Made by a program: the position numbers and the translations under genes. From Spirodela intermedia (lineage: Eukaryota; Streptophyta; Magnoliopsida; Alismatales; Araceae): 64,000 bases of DNA. The notes below the pieces were generated by a model that ran no database searches, was not told the DNA's origin, and was given only the letters and a program-made list of their open reading frames with translations. This document shows, piece by piece, positions 38,301-48,592 of the stretch. How positions within the stretch are numbered: the first letter of the stretch is position 1; every line of letters starts with the position of its first letter. The stretch is from NCBI GenBank assembly GCA_902729315.2, contig LR746272.1, positions 9,108,327-9,172,326 of the forward strand, given 5' to 3'.

Positions 38301-39903
38301 TTAAGCAGAACAGTCTGATCTTTCATCTTTACATACTATCATCACCCAGGTAGGGACTCACCATTCTTCACAGCTCTGATGATCGCTCAAACGTCTATTG
38401 CTCCTCATTTCAGGGACAAACCGTGACGCCATATAGGTTGAAGAAGAGAGAGTTCTCATTGATCTACGCTGGGGATGCAGAGCTGCCTGGCACACCAGCT
38501 AATGCTACCGGGTATGTGTTCTCGGCGCCTTGATGGAGAGAATCTTGCCCCCATGAAACCTGTTGATGTTACCGATTCCCCTTGGCTTCACTAATGGCGG
38601 TACGCTTAACCAACAGGCAGTGTCTTCCGGGTTTTCTCTCTCCTGCGGAGGTAAAAGGAAAGATCGTACTCTGCTTGAGAGGGCTCGGAATGAGGGTCGG
38701 TAAGGGCATGGAGGTCAAGCGGGCAGGCGGCACCGCCATCATCCTCGGCAACTCACCCGCTAACGGGGACGAGATCCCCGTCGACGCCCACGTCCTTCCC
38801 GGAACTGCCGTGGCATCCACCGGCGCTAAGTTAATCCTGCAGTACATCCGTGGCACCAAGAACCCAACGGCCGCTCTCGTCCAGGCCAAGACCATCCTGG
38901 GCGTGAAGCCTTCCCCTGTCATGGCCGCCTTCTCCTCTCGGGGCCCAAACCCCATCGAGCCCCAAATCCTCAAGGTAGATAACGAATCATGGTTTGGGGC
39001 CGCCGTTTCAATCGAATAGGTTAGTCGGCGTGATCGATTCAGCTGACAGAATTAGTTCTTCGTTTTTACAGCCCGACATCACCGCCCCGGGCCTCAACAT
39101 TCTGGCGGCGTGGAGTGAGTCGTCTGCGCCGACGAAGCTGGACGGTGACAAGCGGAGAGTTAAGTACAACCTCATGTCGGGAACCTCGATGTCGTGCCCT
39201 CACGTGGCTGCCACCGCTGCGCTACTGCGGACGATCTACCGGAACTGGAGCTCCGCCGCCATCAGATCCGCCATCATGACCACAGGTTCGACATTCTCTC
39301 TTCTCTTCCTCCACCATGCTCTCCTTACTTCGTCAGCGTGAAGTTGCACCACGTCGCGTGTTTTCTTCCGCAGCAACGAGTAGGGACACTCAGGGCTGGC
39401 CGCTGCGGAATGCCGCCGGAGAGGTGGCGGGCCCGTTCGAACTGGGCGCTGGCCATGTCCGACCATCGCACGCTTCGGACCCGGGTCTCGTCTACGACGC
39501 CGCTTACAGTGATTACCTCCTCTTCGCCTGCGCCAGCAGCGGCGCACAGCTTGACCTATCCACGCCGTGCCCCAAGAACCCGCCGCCACCGGCAGCCCTC
39601 AACCATCCCTCCGTCGTGTTCACCACCCTAACCGGAACCGCCGCCACCACGAGGACGGTCACCAACGTTGGGAAGGGAAGGGCGCGCTACCACGTCTCCG
39701 TCAACGAGCCCACGGGGGTTTCTGTGTCCGTCACCCCTCGAACCCTCTCCTTCCGCCGCCAAGGAGAGAAGAAGAGCTTCACCGTCGCCGTCAGCGTCCG
39801 CAAGAGCGCCGCTATCGTCGCTGGCGAGTACGCCTACGGCTCGTACTCGTGGCTCGATGGAGTGCACCAGGTGACCAGCCCGCTTGTCGTGGGTTTCGCG
39901 TGA
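35342..39903 (+). CDS. SBT5.6: Subtilisin-like serine protease, SBT5.6 type
   Basis: Secreted subtilase (S8), expected to be processed in the secretory pathway and act in the apoplast; substrate unknown. Exons: 35342-35434, 35523-35617, 35720-35817, 35928-36101, 36243-36354, 37635-38199, 38414-38511, 38617-38974, 39072-39285, 39374-39903. The frame is continuous and the product is 778 residues. Signal peptide about 1-25 ([16 protein letters not shown]); I9 propeptide from [11 protein letters not shown] to about 115. Catalytic residues are D152 (LLDSGIWPES), H225 ([10 protein letters not shown]) and S570 (GTSMSCPH), with oxyanion Asn in SAGNSGP. A PA-type insert lies between about 380 and 490, and a fibronectin-III-like end about 670-778 with VTNVG. 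Motifs [15 protein letters not shown] and PLARLAAYK are typical of SBT5. An upstream in-frame ATG (35,300) would add 14 residues; I chose the one directly before the signal peptide. Intact. Confidence 0.95.
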
Positions 39904-40034
39904 GGGCCACATCCTCGCTTCACACGTACGTACGTGTTGCGCCATGAAGGTAGATTGATTATGGACTTGGATTGTAGGGTTCAGATTATGAAGAGATTTC
40001 CATTATGGGCTTCTTTTTAATGGGCCGAACTTGG

Positions 40035-40040
40035 AATAAA
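40035..40040 (+). terminator. Poly(A) signal of the subtilase gene
   Basis: AATAAA 132 bp after the stop codon, in a T-rich stretch. The spacing is normal for a plant 3' end. Confidence 0.5.
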
Positions 40041-40234
40041 TGGGCCAGGTAAGTGCTGATCTGGTAGCACGTGCACACGGGACTGTGATTCCGCAGGTCT
40101 CTGTCAAACGTGGGAATCCTCTTCGTTCAGCCGATGAAGTCCGGTCATTTAATAAGCGTTAAGTGAAGTCCTTCGGGCGAAGCCTGGATGTCACTTCCAA
40201 AGACGGGGCCGATCCAGAGAAAAGCCCAAGAAAC

Positions 40235-40259
40235 GGTCTTGAGGACAGACCTCAAGACC
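40235..40259. repeat. Perfect 10-bp inverted repeat with 5-bp loop
   Basis: GGTCTTGAGG and CCTCAAGACC flank ACAGA. It could be a hairpin in a 3' flanking transcript, or the remains of a small inverted-repeat transposon; I see no duplication around it. Confidence 0.7.
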
Positions 40260-41688
40260 CCCACGTCAGCATATGAGAGAGAGAGAGAGAGAGAGAGGTG
40301 TACTCACTCATAGATTATAAACCTAATTGAAGCCTAAAACCAGATCCATGAAGAGAGATTTGATTTTTAAGGTTGAATCTGGGAAAAATAAGCTGAGGCG
40401 GGCCAGAATGTGGACTTTCCTTGCCCATTGGCTTCATTGATTATTGAAAAATTGGTAGATAAACCCATAGCGCGGTAGTCTACGTGGTGAGGACTCCAAA
40501 AACGGCTAAACGGCGATCCTCCACCGACCCGTCCTCATAAACTATGAACTTCATTGTAGCGGGAGAATAAAGAGTCAAGGTTGGTCGCGTCAAACAGGGG
40601 GAGAGCCGCCGGCTTCTCTATCTTCCCTCGAGCGAAGAAGAAATGAGATCCCCCGACGACTACCCCTTAGCGAGGAATTCGTCCAAGCGACGGCGGAAGC
40701 CCGTTGAGCTGTCTCCACGTCTGAAGGATAACTCCGGGTTAACACGGCTTACGCTTTGACATCAGCGCACACAAAACGAAGGGGCGAGGCCGCGCCGACC
40801 CTGGCTGTTCGTCGTCCCTGGGTTTTCCAAGGACTTCACGTGGGAAGGTTTACTCGTCCAGGAGAGACCGACGGAGAAAAAGAGGAGATGAAGAGTGGAG
40901 CAGAGGGAGAGGCTACTGGGTCTTGACCGCGTGAAAGCCAATTGATTCAGACAAAATCAGGCTTTTAATGCTCATCAAGTACGCCGGACTTTGGTACCTG
41001 CGGCTCGAGATTCATGTCTACATGCGGATGAACAGGAAATTTTATTTTATTCGAATAAAATATGCAAAACCGAGAATCTTATTAAGTAGACGTATTGTAT
41101 TTGTTGGCAAAATGGCAATGGCGACAGATGCTACATAAATCAAGAAGTTTCAACGTGTGAATATTCGATAAAACCTATAAAGTTTCGACTCCTACTATTG
41201 GGCTGATAAATGGGATTTATTGGCTAACTTAGGAAACCATGGTCTGTGGGATAATAACTTTGGTCACAGAAACCATGCATTAGTGTCAACATACAGTCAT
41301 TCAAATGGCAGAGTGATCATGTGGAAATTATCCATGGCTTAAATTCCCTTGGAATATTTGGTAACTCAAAATACAATTTGGAATATTCCTTCCTTGGTTA
41401 GCAATCGCTGTCCTCCCACTCTCCACGAAGATATATGGGACCAACAGAGGATTAATGAGTCGTTCTTAAGAAAATTTGAGTTGCCTCCTCTTTGGATGGA
41501 TCAATTCATTCTCTCTCACCTCCCAACATGAAAGGAGAGGTAATAAGTATAGAAAATAACCCTCTTACTGATTATTGAGCCATGAATCAATAGAGATAAA
41601 TCACCAAATGAAAATCCCACAATCTAGGGTAAATATGCCTCATCTAAGTGCAATCTGTCATGAGAATTGGGAATACATCAAAAAGAGT

Positions 41689-42256
41689 TGACATGACCTA
41701 ATCATTATATAATCATGCAAACTTAAATTTTATAAAACTAAAAAAATAATATTTTTTAGATTTTTAGAAATATTTCAACACAAAGAAATCAATTATAATT
41801 TTCCACAATATTCCAAAAATAATAAGAAAGTTTTTAGTCAATCAAAGAGAATGTAAGACAATATTTCTTAAGCTTTTAGAATTTTTGTCAAAGAATATAA
41901 TTTTTTATGAGTTTTAAACTAAATGATGAAGATAAAATATGTTTAATAATTTATGAAAAAGAAAATTTAAGTGTAGACATCAAGATGACATTAGCACCTC
42001 GACAAATGTGATTCAACAAAAAAAGATTTTCATCTGATGATTCTTACGTAAATGATTACAAATGATTTAATTAATCAAATTAAAATTTGTAAAAGGGTAA
42101 AAAATCATAATTGAATTAAGAAGGTTTCAAATTTTGAAATTATGTAAAATATTAGGAAATTAAGTAAAAACTAAGTTTAAAACACAAAAGGTAAAGTTAT
42201 GGCTTCGCGGTGGCGATTGTCAAGATTTTGTCTTCAAGAGAATTATCGTGCAATGT
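41689..42256 (+). mobile_element. Truncated 5' part of the ~1.63 kb LTR family (copy E)
   Basis: Starts TGACATGACCTAATC and follows, with many substitutions, the first third of the intact copies: TTTATAAAACTA, ATCAATTATAAT, GATTCTTACGTAA, GATTTAATTAATCAAATTAA and CGTGCAATGT in the same order. It ends exactly where the gypsy LTR begins (42,257), which suggests the gypsy element inserted into or recombined with it. Confidence 0.7.
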
Positions 42257-42767
42257 TGATGGATGCCCCAATTTGGGTTGGACAAACCTTGAGCTATGGA
42301 TGGGCACCAAGGGGGAAGGGAAGAGACAAGGTGCTGGAACTTCACTGATTCATGAACCCTGAATAAAGAGTGAGGGTCATTAGACTCCAAACAGAGTGAG
42401 TGACTTAGGAAAAGAGGATACAAGGTAGAACATAAAGACCTCTTGCAAGAGTTTTTATTAGTTGCCTCTTCGAGATGACAAGTCTCCAAGGTTCTTCTTC
42501 TTCTTCTTTGTTGCTTGTTCCTTCTCTTCTTCTAGTTCTTATAAATGAGGGTTGTCGGATTTCTTAGGTCATTATGTTGGAATCTTCATGGTCGCTTAAT
42601 AGTCCAATCAACCTTGTTAATTGTTAAACAGATCTTAATGGTTGTTCGTAGCTATCACCAGCCATTCAATTGTTTCTTACATAGGCTCTGTATACTTAAT
42701 TACCTTTTGTGATCGGATTTGAGATCTTAGTCCACATAGATTCCTCATTGAGGCTAAGGGTTCAACA
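42257..42767 (-). mobile_element. 3' LTR of Ty3/gypsy element 2
   Basis: A 511 bp segment with TG...CA ends (TGATGGATGCC at the left, GGTTCAACA at the right on the + strand). Immediately to the right lies TCCCTCCC, a polypurine tract on the minus strand (GGGAGGGA), as expected just upstream of a 3' LTR. The first 31 bp recur at 49,624-49,655, where they mark the remains of the 5' LTR. The 89-codon minus-strand frame across it is not a gene. Confidence 0.7.
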
Positions 42768-45100
42768 ATACTCCCTCCCATTCAACTCACCTTCTCTTCA
42801 AGATGAAAGTCTGTAAATTGATGGAGGATTGTGTGAGCTAGTTCCCATGTGTCATTAGCAGCCAATAAATCTCACCAATGAATAAAGACCTCACTTCCAT
42901 TGGGCCGGTGATGGATGACAACACCTCATTAGGTTGAAGGAACCAAGAGAAGTCTTCTTCTACATGAAGTGGCTCACTAGGCTCGAAGCTATTGATTGCT
43001 TGCTTCAACTAACATACAGGAAAGACATAACAAATCTGAGCTATCTTGAGAAGCTTTGGGTGATAGACAACCAAGCTGATTCTTTTTTGGATGTTGAATA
43101 GCCCATAAAATCATAGAGATGATTTCTCATATGATAGTCGAGCTACTGAATGCTATCAAGTTGAAGTCAAAGGAAAACTTGGTCTCCAACCTGAAACTCT
43201 ACATCCCTCCTTCGACGATCAAGTTGCCTTTACATATAGGCTTAGGCTTGTTCTAAGTGATGCTTCAATAGAATGAGGGCTTGATCTCTCTCTCTCTCTC
43301 TCTCTCTTGAAGTATTTGATCTAGAAAATCTACCACTAAGGAGTTTGAATGATAATGACGGAGAGTAGGGAGAGTCTCTACTGTAAATTGCCTTGAAAGG
43401 CATTGTGTTAATAGAGTCATTGAATGTGGTGTTAAACCAATATTCTGCCCACGTGAGGAGTTGGCTTTACTATGTGGGTTGGTCTCCTACAAAATAGTGC
43501 AAATAAGTTTTGAGTCCACAATTTATAACCTTTGACTGACTATCAATCTACAAATGATATGAGCTTGTGTGCTAGAGGGTAGTGCTATATAATTGAAAGA
43601 GTTTAATACATAAATTGTTGAGGAAGATCCTATCTCTATCGAATAGTATTGATTATGAAATTCTATGGAGTTGGACCATGTCTTGAATGAATATTTAAGC
43701 CACATTTTTACCAAAAATGAATGTTTAAGTAGTGAGAAGTAGGCATATTTGTTGAGCTTGTCTACGACAACTATCACAGTATTAAATCTTTGAGAAGGTG
43801 ACATTTCTTCTATGAAGTCAAAAGTGATTCTACCTAAAATGGGATGTGGTTGTAGAAGTCCCACCGATAATAAGGTCTCGAACTTATTTTGTTAGCATAT
43901 TGAACATTTGGCAACGTATTGTCAAATTTGACACTTCATTCCCCGTCCACATAATGTTCTGCTTGATTTTTATATATGTGTGGTGGAAGTGGATGTGGAA
44001 TGACATCTTCAAAATATCATTCACCTTTACTTAGATCTGGTAATAACTCACTCTAAGATCAAACTTTGAGAAAAAATTTGCACTGTGGAACTTGTGCAAG
44101 AGCTCCTCCACCAAAATTTGAGAAGCGATCATAGATTGTAGCTCAATTGAAAGCTCGATAGTTCACACAAAATGTCCAAGAGTCTTCTTTCTTCTGAATC
44201 AATAACGTTGGGCTCAATTAGGGGCTCTATGAATGATGTATGATGCTAGTGTTGAACATCTCTTCCACCATCTTTTCAAGCTCCACCATTTTGAAGTATA
44301 GGTAACAGAATGGTTGGATGTTGATGGGCACCAACCCTCGGTGTAGGTTGATCTAATGGTCCACCTCACATTGTGGTGGCAGGCAGTGAAGATCAATAAC
44401 ACCTTTGAAAATATTTATGTAGTCATTCCTCCCCTAAGTTAGGTTAAGACTCAGTTCAATCAGGGATAACTAGAAAAGTTCGAAGTAGAAATCAAAAGGC
44501 TTTACTTGACTCGACAAACATTTGAGCATGATTTCTACCGATTCTTCTATTTGTTCCACCTTGAGGACCACTTATTTTATTCCCAAGCAAAAGGAGAAGG
44601 TACCTACATTGAAGTCCATGTCAAACTGACTTTTTACCCACTGCTCTTGAATATGTGAGATTTAATTTCTTCCTCTTATCTGCAATACTGTTGTCCACCA
44701 CTCTTGAGTTGGCTAGTGAGGCCCCTAGTACCTAGGCTTCTTCCTATCGGTGGGTGTTATATGAATTTATCACTCGTGTCCATCAGAGTTCTAGGCCAAG
44801 TATTAACTCCTCTAAGGTGATGGGATCACTGGATTCAATCAAGAATTTTTCACTCAAGTAAGTCAGCTTAATTCAATAAAAGATGGTAAACTAGAGGTTC
44901 AACCATTGAGCTCAAACTTTCCAAGAAGAAGTGCAAGAATTAGGGTTCTTCCACCTCAAAGAGTTCAACTCCAAGTCAACCGACACCTTCCTCCTCTTTT
45001 GGGTCCAACATGAAATATTAGATCTAGGACCAATGGATCCTTACTAGCAAGCAAGAGGATCCACCTACAAAGGATGGCCCAATAAGAAGAAGAAAGAGAA
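42768..45100 (-). pseudogene. Degenerate Ty3/gypsy pol (element 2): RT, integrase, C-terminus
   Basis: Minus-strand remnants of a gypsy polyprotein, broken by stops and frameshifts. Reverse transcriptase: about 44,110-44,300, with EKMVEEMFNTSII, LLIQKKEDSWTFCVNYRAFN and YDRFSNF. Integrase: about 43,330-43,990, with DFIEEM, VIVVVDKLNKYAYF and WAEYWFNTTFNDSI. A C-terminal FQVGDQVFL motif lies near 43,190. RT and integrase are only about 300 bp apart, so the RNase H region has been deleted. No protease was recognised here. Not functional. Confidence 0.85.
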
Positions 45101-45338
45101 GAAGAAAAAGAGAGAGGAGGCTATGTCAACCTCATGCCCTTCCTCTCAAGTGGGGAATCACTTCAACCAAGAGACACCACATGGCATCTCTTGGGAAAAG
45201 GTGTCTCCTTCACCCCTTTCTTCTCTTTCTCTCTCTATTTTGTGGAGAACCACTCTTCTCCCTTTCTCTTCTATAAATTCTAAGACTCTTGTTGTATTTG
45301 CATAGTGATTTGCAGATTAATCAAGAAGTTTATTTTAC
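45101..45338. other. Unassigned transposon-like segment
   Basis: Between the gypsy pol remnant and a tandem repeat. TCTATAAATTC near 45,270 could be a TATA box of an LTR, followed by a pyrimidine-rich stretch. I cannot place it in an element. Confidence 0.3.
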
Positions 45339-45485
45339 CTTCTTGGATTAGAAGGTCGTCTCTTTCCCCATCTCACCCCTTGGATTGGGGGTTCCTCCAC
45401 TCCTTTCATTGCCTCTTGGACTAGGGGCTTCCTCTCTTCATCTCGCCCTCTTGGATTAGGGGGACCTATTTCTCTTTCTGTTCTC
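45339..45485. repeat. Four-copy tandem repeat, ~36 bp unit
   Basis: Four diverged units, each opening with a variant of CTTGGATTAGGGG and followed by TCTCTTTCCCCATCTC-like sequence. Low-complexity DNA inside the transposon cluster. Confidence 0.75.
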
Positions 45486-45650
45486 CCATGTCGTAGTCAT
45501 CATCTATCCCATTGCCAGCCCTTCCTTTCCTCTCTCTTGCCACCGCACCCATTCCACCTCTTCATTGTCCATTCTTTACTGTCGTTCTACCTCGTCATCA
45601 TCCTCCCCGTCACGGCCATTCCACCTCCTTGCCATCTGCCTCGTCGCCGC

Positions 45651-47289
45651 TGACGTGACTTAGTCGTTGAATATTAAATCACGCAAATATAAAATTTATA
45701 AAACTAGAAAATACGACTTTTCAGATATTTAGAAGTATTTCTGAACAAATATATCAATTATAATTCAATAAAACTTCCAAAAATAGCGGTAATTTTCCAG
45801 GTCGATCACAGGGATGTAATATCATATCTGGTAATTATTCAGAATTTTTCTCAATGAATACGATTTTCTATGAATTTTATACTAGGAAATGAAAAGGAAA
45901 TATATTTAAAATTCACGAAAAAGGGAAATAAGGGTGCGGATGTCAGGATGACGTCAGCACCCGGAGAACGCGAATCGGGCGAAAATAGAGTTTTGCCTGG
46001 CGATTCTTACGTAAGCGATTATAGACGATTTAATTAATCAAATTAAGATCTATAAAAGCCGGAAGAATCATAATAGAACAAAGTATATTTTGGTAAATTA
46101 AAATCATAAAAACTATCACTAAATGAAGCGTAAAGTAAGTTTGAAAGTAGGAAAACAGAGTTCTGGCGTCGCGACGGCGATGCGTCGGCGATGCACTGGA
46201 ATCCTGAGCGTTCGAGAGGATCGTCGTGCAGTGTCCACGGCCTCGAAGGCTCTCCTTGGGCAAAGACGACGTGGGCAATCTCTAGATCTTCTCGCGAAGT
46301 CTAGAAATTAATGAAATGGGTTGCCGAGTCGTCTCTGGCGGCTGTCACCCGGCGGAGCGGAAAAACAGCAACTTTGCGGCTCTCCGGCGGCTGTCACCCG
46401 ACGGAGAGGAGCTGGATGGAAGTAGGGCGCGTGTCAGGGAGCTTCATCCTGAGGTCCACGCAGCAAGAGGAGGCTCTTCATCGCATCTGGTATGCTCTCA
46501 GGAGGTGGCGACTCGTCTCCTAGTGGATCGTCCTCTTCCCGACAACGGCTTGTTCGTCGATCAATCAGAGATGATTTACTCGATGGATTCGCAATCCTTT
46601 TATCGCGAATCATTCAGCAATTTTAGTAGTAATGCTCTGTGAATCGCGTTGACGAGATTTTCGCCGATGATCCAGTGATTCTCGTTGCTTAATCCTTCAC
46701 CGGCGATCTGCAGGAAAGTCGCGATAATTAGATAAAAATATATGAATTTTGACTCTAGGAGGATTCGAACCCGCGCCGGTTGTCCGCCCCTTCTGAGGAA
46801 GGTGTGACGTGGGTTTAGTCCCACATCGGTTATGCGCCGATTTTTCGGGCGAAGATATAGTAATGTTAGCTTTGTAAGCAAAGTTCCTTCTCTCGCATGT
46901 ACGACCACTCCTTGCCCCACAGCTGGCTGGCCACCGGTGACGTGGAAGGAGAGTGGCGCACACGTGCCCCTATCGGTCCAAGCTGCTCGAGCCCTTGCTC
47001 GCAGCTACTCCCCGACTGAGCTTCTGACCCGCTTGTGGGCTCGGCTGGCCGGCGGGTCCCCCCATTTTGCAATATTTTAGTTTTATTTCTTTTTCTTCAT
47101 TTATCTCAAAAGTAAGACTGTAAAAATCATATAAATTCGTATAAAATCACATAATTACTCAAAAAATCACATTAATCAACTGAAAACTACTTTTCACACT
47201 TTAACACAAATATAAATCTATTTATCACGAGTTAAGGCTAAAACTATATTATTTACTAATTATTAACTCATGATAATGAAGACTTATCA
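45651..47289 (+). mobile_element. Solo LTR of the ~1.63 kb family (copy A), 5-bp TSD GCCGC
   Basis: A 1,639 bp element starting TGACGTGACTTAGTCG and ending AGACTTATCA, flanked on both sides by GCCGC (45,646-45,650 and 47,290-47,294). TG...CA ends, a 5-bp duplication and absence of an internal domain indicate a solo LTR. Internal landmarks are a TGACGTCA palindrome (45,949), two ~49-bp tandem units around GGCGGCTGTCACCC (46,331 and 46,380), a minus-strand Pol III B-box-like GGTTCGAATCC (46,761-46,771), an snRNA-type USE (46,817-46,828) and a TATA box at 46,856. Its open frames do not survive in sister copy B, so it is non-coding. Confidence 0.9.
46817..46862 (+). promoter_or_regulatory. USE plus TATA promoter in copy A
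   Basis: AGTCCCACATCG matches the plant snRNA-gene USE (RTCCCACATCG) exactly; TATAGTAA begins 27 bp after it. The same pair occurs in copies B (50,930-50,975) and C (58,297-58,342). In plants a spacing near 24 bp typifies Pol III snRNA-type genes and near 34 bp Pol II ones. No snRNA sequence follows. Confidence 0.55.
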
Positions 47290-47294
47290 GCCGC

Positions 47295-47425
47295 CGTTCC
47301 TCTTCCTCCTCATCTGTCCCATCTCCATTATTCCTCTTCCCTCATCCGCCCCGTCGCCATTGTTCCTCTTCCTCCTCATCTGCCCCATCACCGCAATTCC
47401 TCTTCCTCATCCGCCCCGTCGCCAT
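47295..47425. repeat. Minisatellite (~33 bp unit) interrupted by two solo LTRs
   Basis: Units of the type TTCCTCTTCCTCCTCATCTG followed by CCCCATCGCCAT. Related units lie left of copy A (about 45,540-45,650) and right of the 327 bp LTR (47,753-47,825). The array is continuous if both insertions are removed. Confidence 0.7.
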
Positions 47426-47752
47426 TGTGAACGGGGAGCTTTACACGTGCCCCCCCCTATTAGCATAACGGCATAGTGCGGTTATGCGAGAAGTGCTCTG
47501 ACGTATACACGTCAGAGCACATTGTGCGGTAATGCGGAATTTTCTGCATGATGCGCATTACTGGCCAGTTAGTTATTTCTTATGATTATTTCTTTCCCCC
47601 CTTTGTTTTCTTATTTAAAGAGGACTGTAAGAGTTTTTCAATGAATGAGAGAAAGTTTTCTTTGTTCCTCATGCTGTATTTTTCGTGTGACTCGGTGGTG
47701 ATCTCGCTGGCGAAGTCTTAACTGCCGTCATCTCTCTGGCGAGTTTCTGACA
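47426..47752 (+). mobile_element. 327 bp solo LTR, 5-bp TSD GCCAT
   Basis: Starts TGTGAACGGGG and ends TTTCTGACA, flanked by GCCAT on both sides (47,421-47,425 and 47,753-47,757). It carries a TATA-like TTATTTAAAG (about 47,610) and a 28 bp near-perfect palindrome at 47,493-47,520. The size would suit a Copia solo LTR. The orientation follows the TATA box; superfamily is inference. Confidence 0.8.
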
Positions 47753-48592
47753 GCCATCATTTCTCTTCCTCCTCATTCGTCCCATCGACGCCGTTCTGCC
47801 TCCTCACCATTTGCCCTATCGCCAGCCTACCATCACCATTAGACCCCCTTTCGGCCGTCCTCTCATCGTGAAACCCTCTTCCCTTCTTTCTCTCACTTTC
47901 GCCACCTATCAACTTTAGCTTTCCATCCTGACGAAATTGCTCTTTCTCTCTCCTGCCGACACTCTCTCATTTCACCCCTTTTTCTCCCTCCACCATTAGT
48001 CAATATTTAAATTCACCTTTGGTACTCGTCCTCACGAGAACCCTCTTTCTTCTCTCTCCCACTGTCGCCACATACCCCCCCTCATTTTCTCTCTTTTATT
48101 CTCTCCCGACATTGCCACATACACCTATTTCCTCTCTCTTCCCTCTCTTTTATTTTCATTTCTTTTCTGTTGACTATCATCATTCTTCCCTCATATTTTG
48201 ATTCTATCTGGCTCTTCTATTCTCAATTCTTCCTCCGCGCCCTTAGTATTCTTCTTTTCTATTTTCTAATAATCTTGAGAATCACTCAAGAATCGTAAAT
48301 CTCAAGCCACTAGAGTCAAGAAAATCAATCAAAAATCTCATTTTACAAGGTACGGTGATTTCAGTTCTCTTTGTGGAGTGATGATTATTTTACATCCTTG
48401 CTCCTTATAGGAACTGAGTGAATCATAAGATAGTCATTTCTTGTGCCTTTTATTGGTGATCTTAATACCCTTGGTTAGAACTCTATTTGAACCCTTAAAA
48501 GTGCAGTTCTTCTCAAGTAATTATGATCATAATTCTTCAAAATTAGTGAGATTAGACTACTTACAATCCTCCCTACTTAGCCAAGGATAATC
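47753..48592. other. Unassigned transposon-derived segment
   Basis: Pyrimidine-rich remnants continuing the minisatellite, then AT-rich sequence up to the gypsy gag remnant. No gene is supported. Confidence 0.4.

Larger units (their letters stand above)
39904..41688. other. Intergenic region downstream of the subtilase
   Basis: Moderately GC-rich to about 40,900, then AT-rich. It contains a short GA tract (40,274-40,297) and the hairpin at 40,235. No coding region is supported. Confidence 0.55.

Noticed and set aside
42220-42489. 89-codon minus-strand frame
   Set aside because: It lies within a gypsy LTR and crosses its edge into another element.
46316-46642. Possible protein RVRELHPEVHAARGG in LTR copy A, also seen in copy C
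   Set aside because: The frame is shared because the DNA is similar; copy B carries stops in it, so selection for a protein is unlikely.
46690-46830. tRNA gene on the minus strand around GGTTCGAATCC
   Set aside because: No acceptable A box, anticodon loop or acceptor stem can be folded.
46817-46900. snRNA or U6-like gene after the USE/TATA pair
   Set aside because: The sequence after the TATA box does not resemble U6, U3 or 7SL, and no clear T-run terminator follows at a fitting distance.
45339-47425. CRISPR-like array from regularly spaced repeats
   Set aside because: Plant context; the units are diverged, directly adjacent CT-rich minisatellites without unique spacers.
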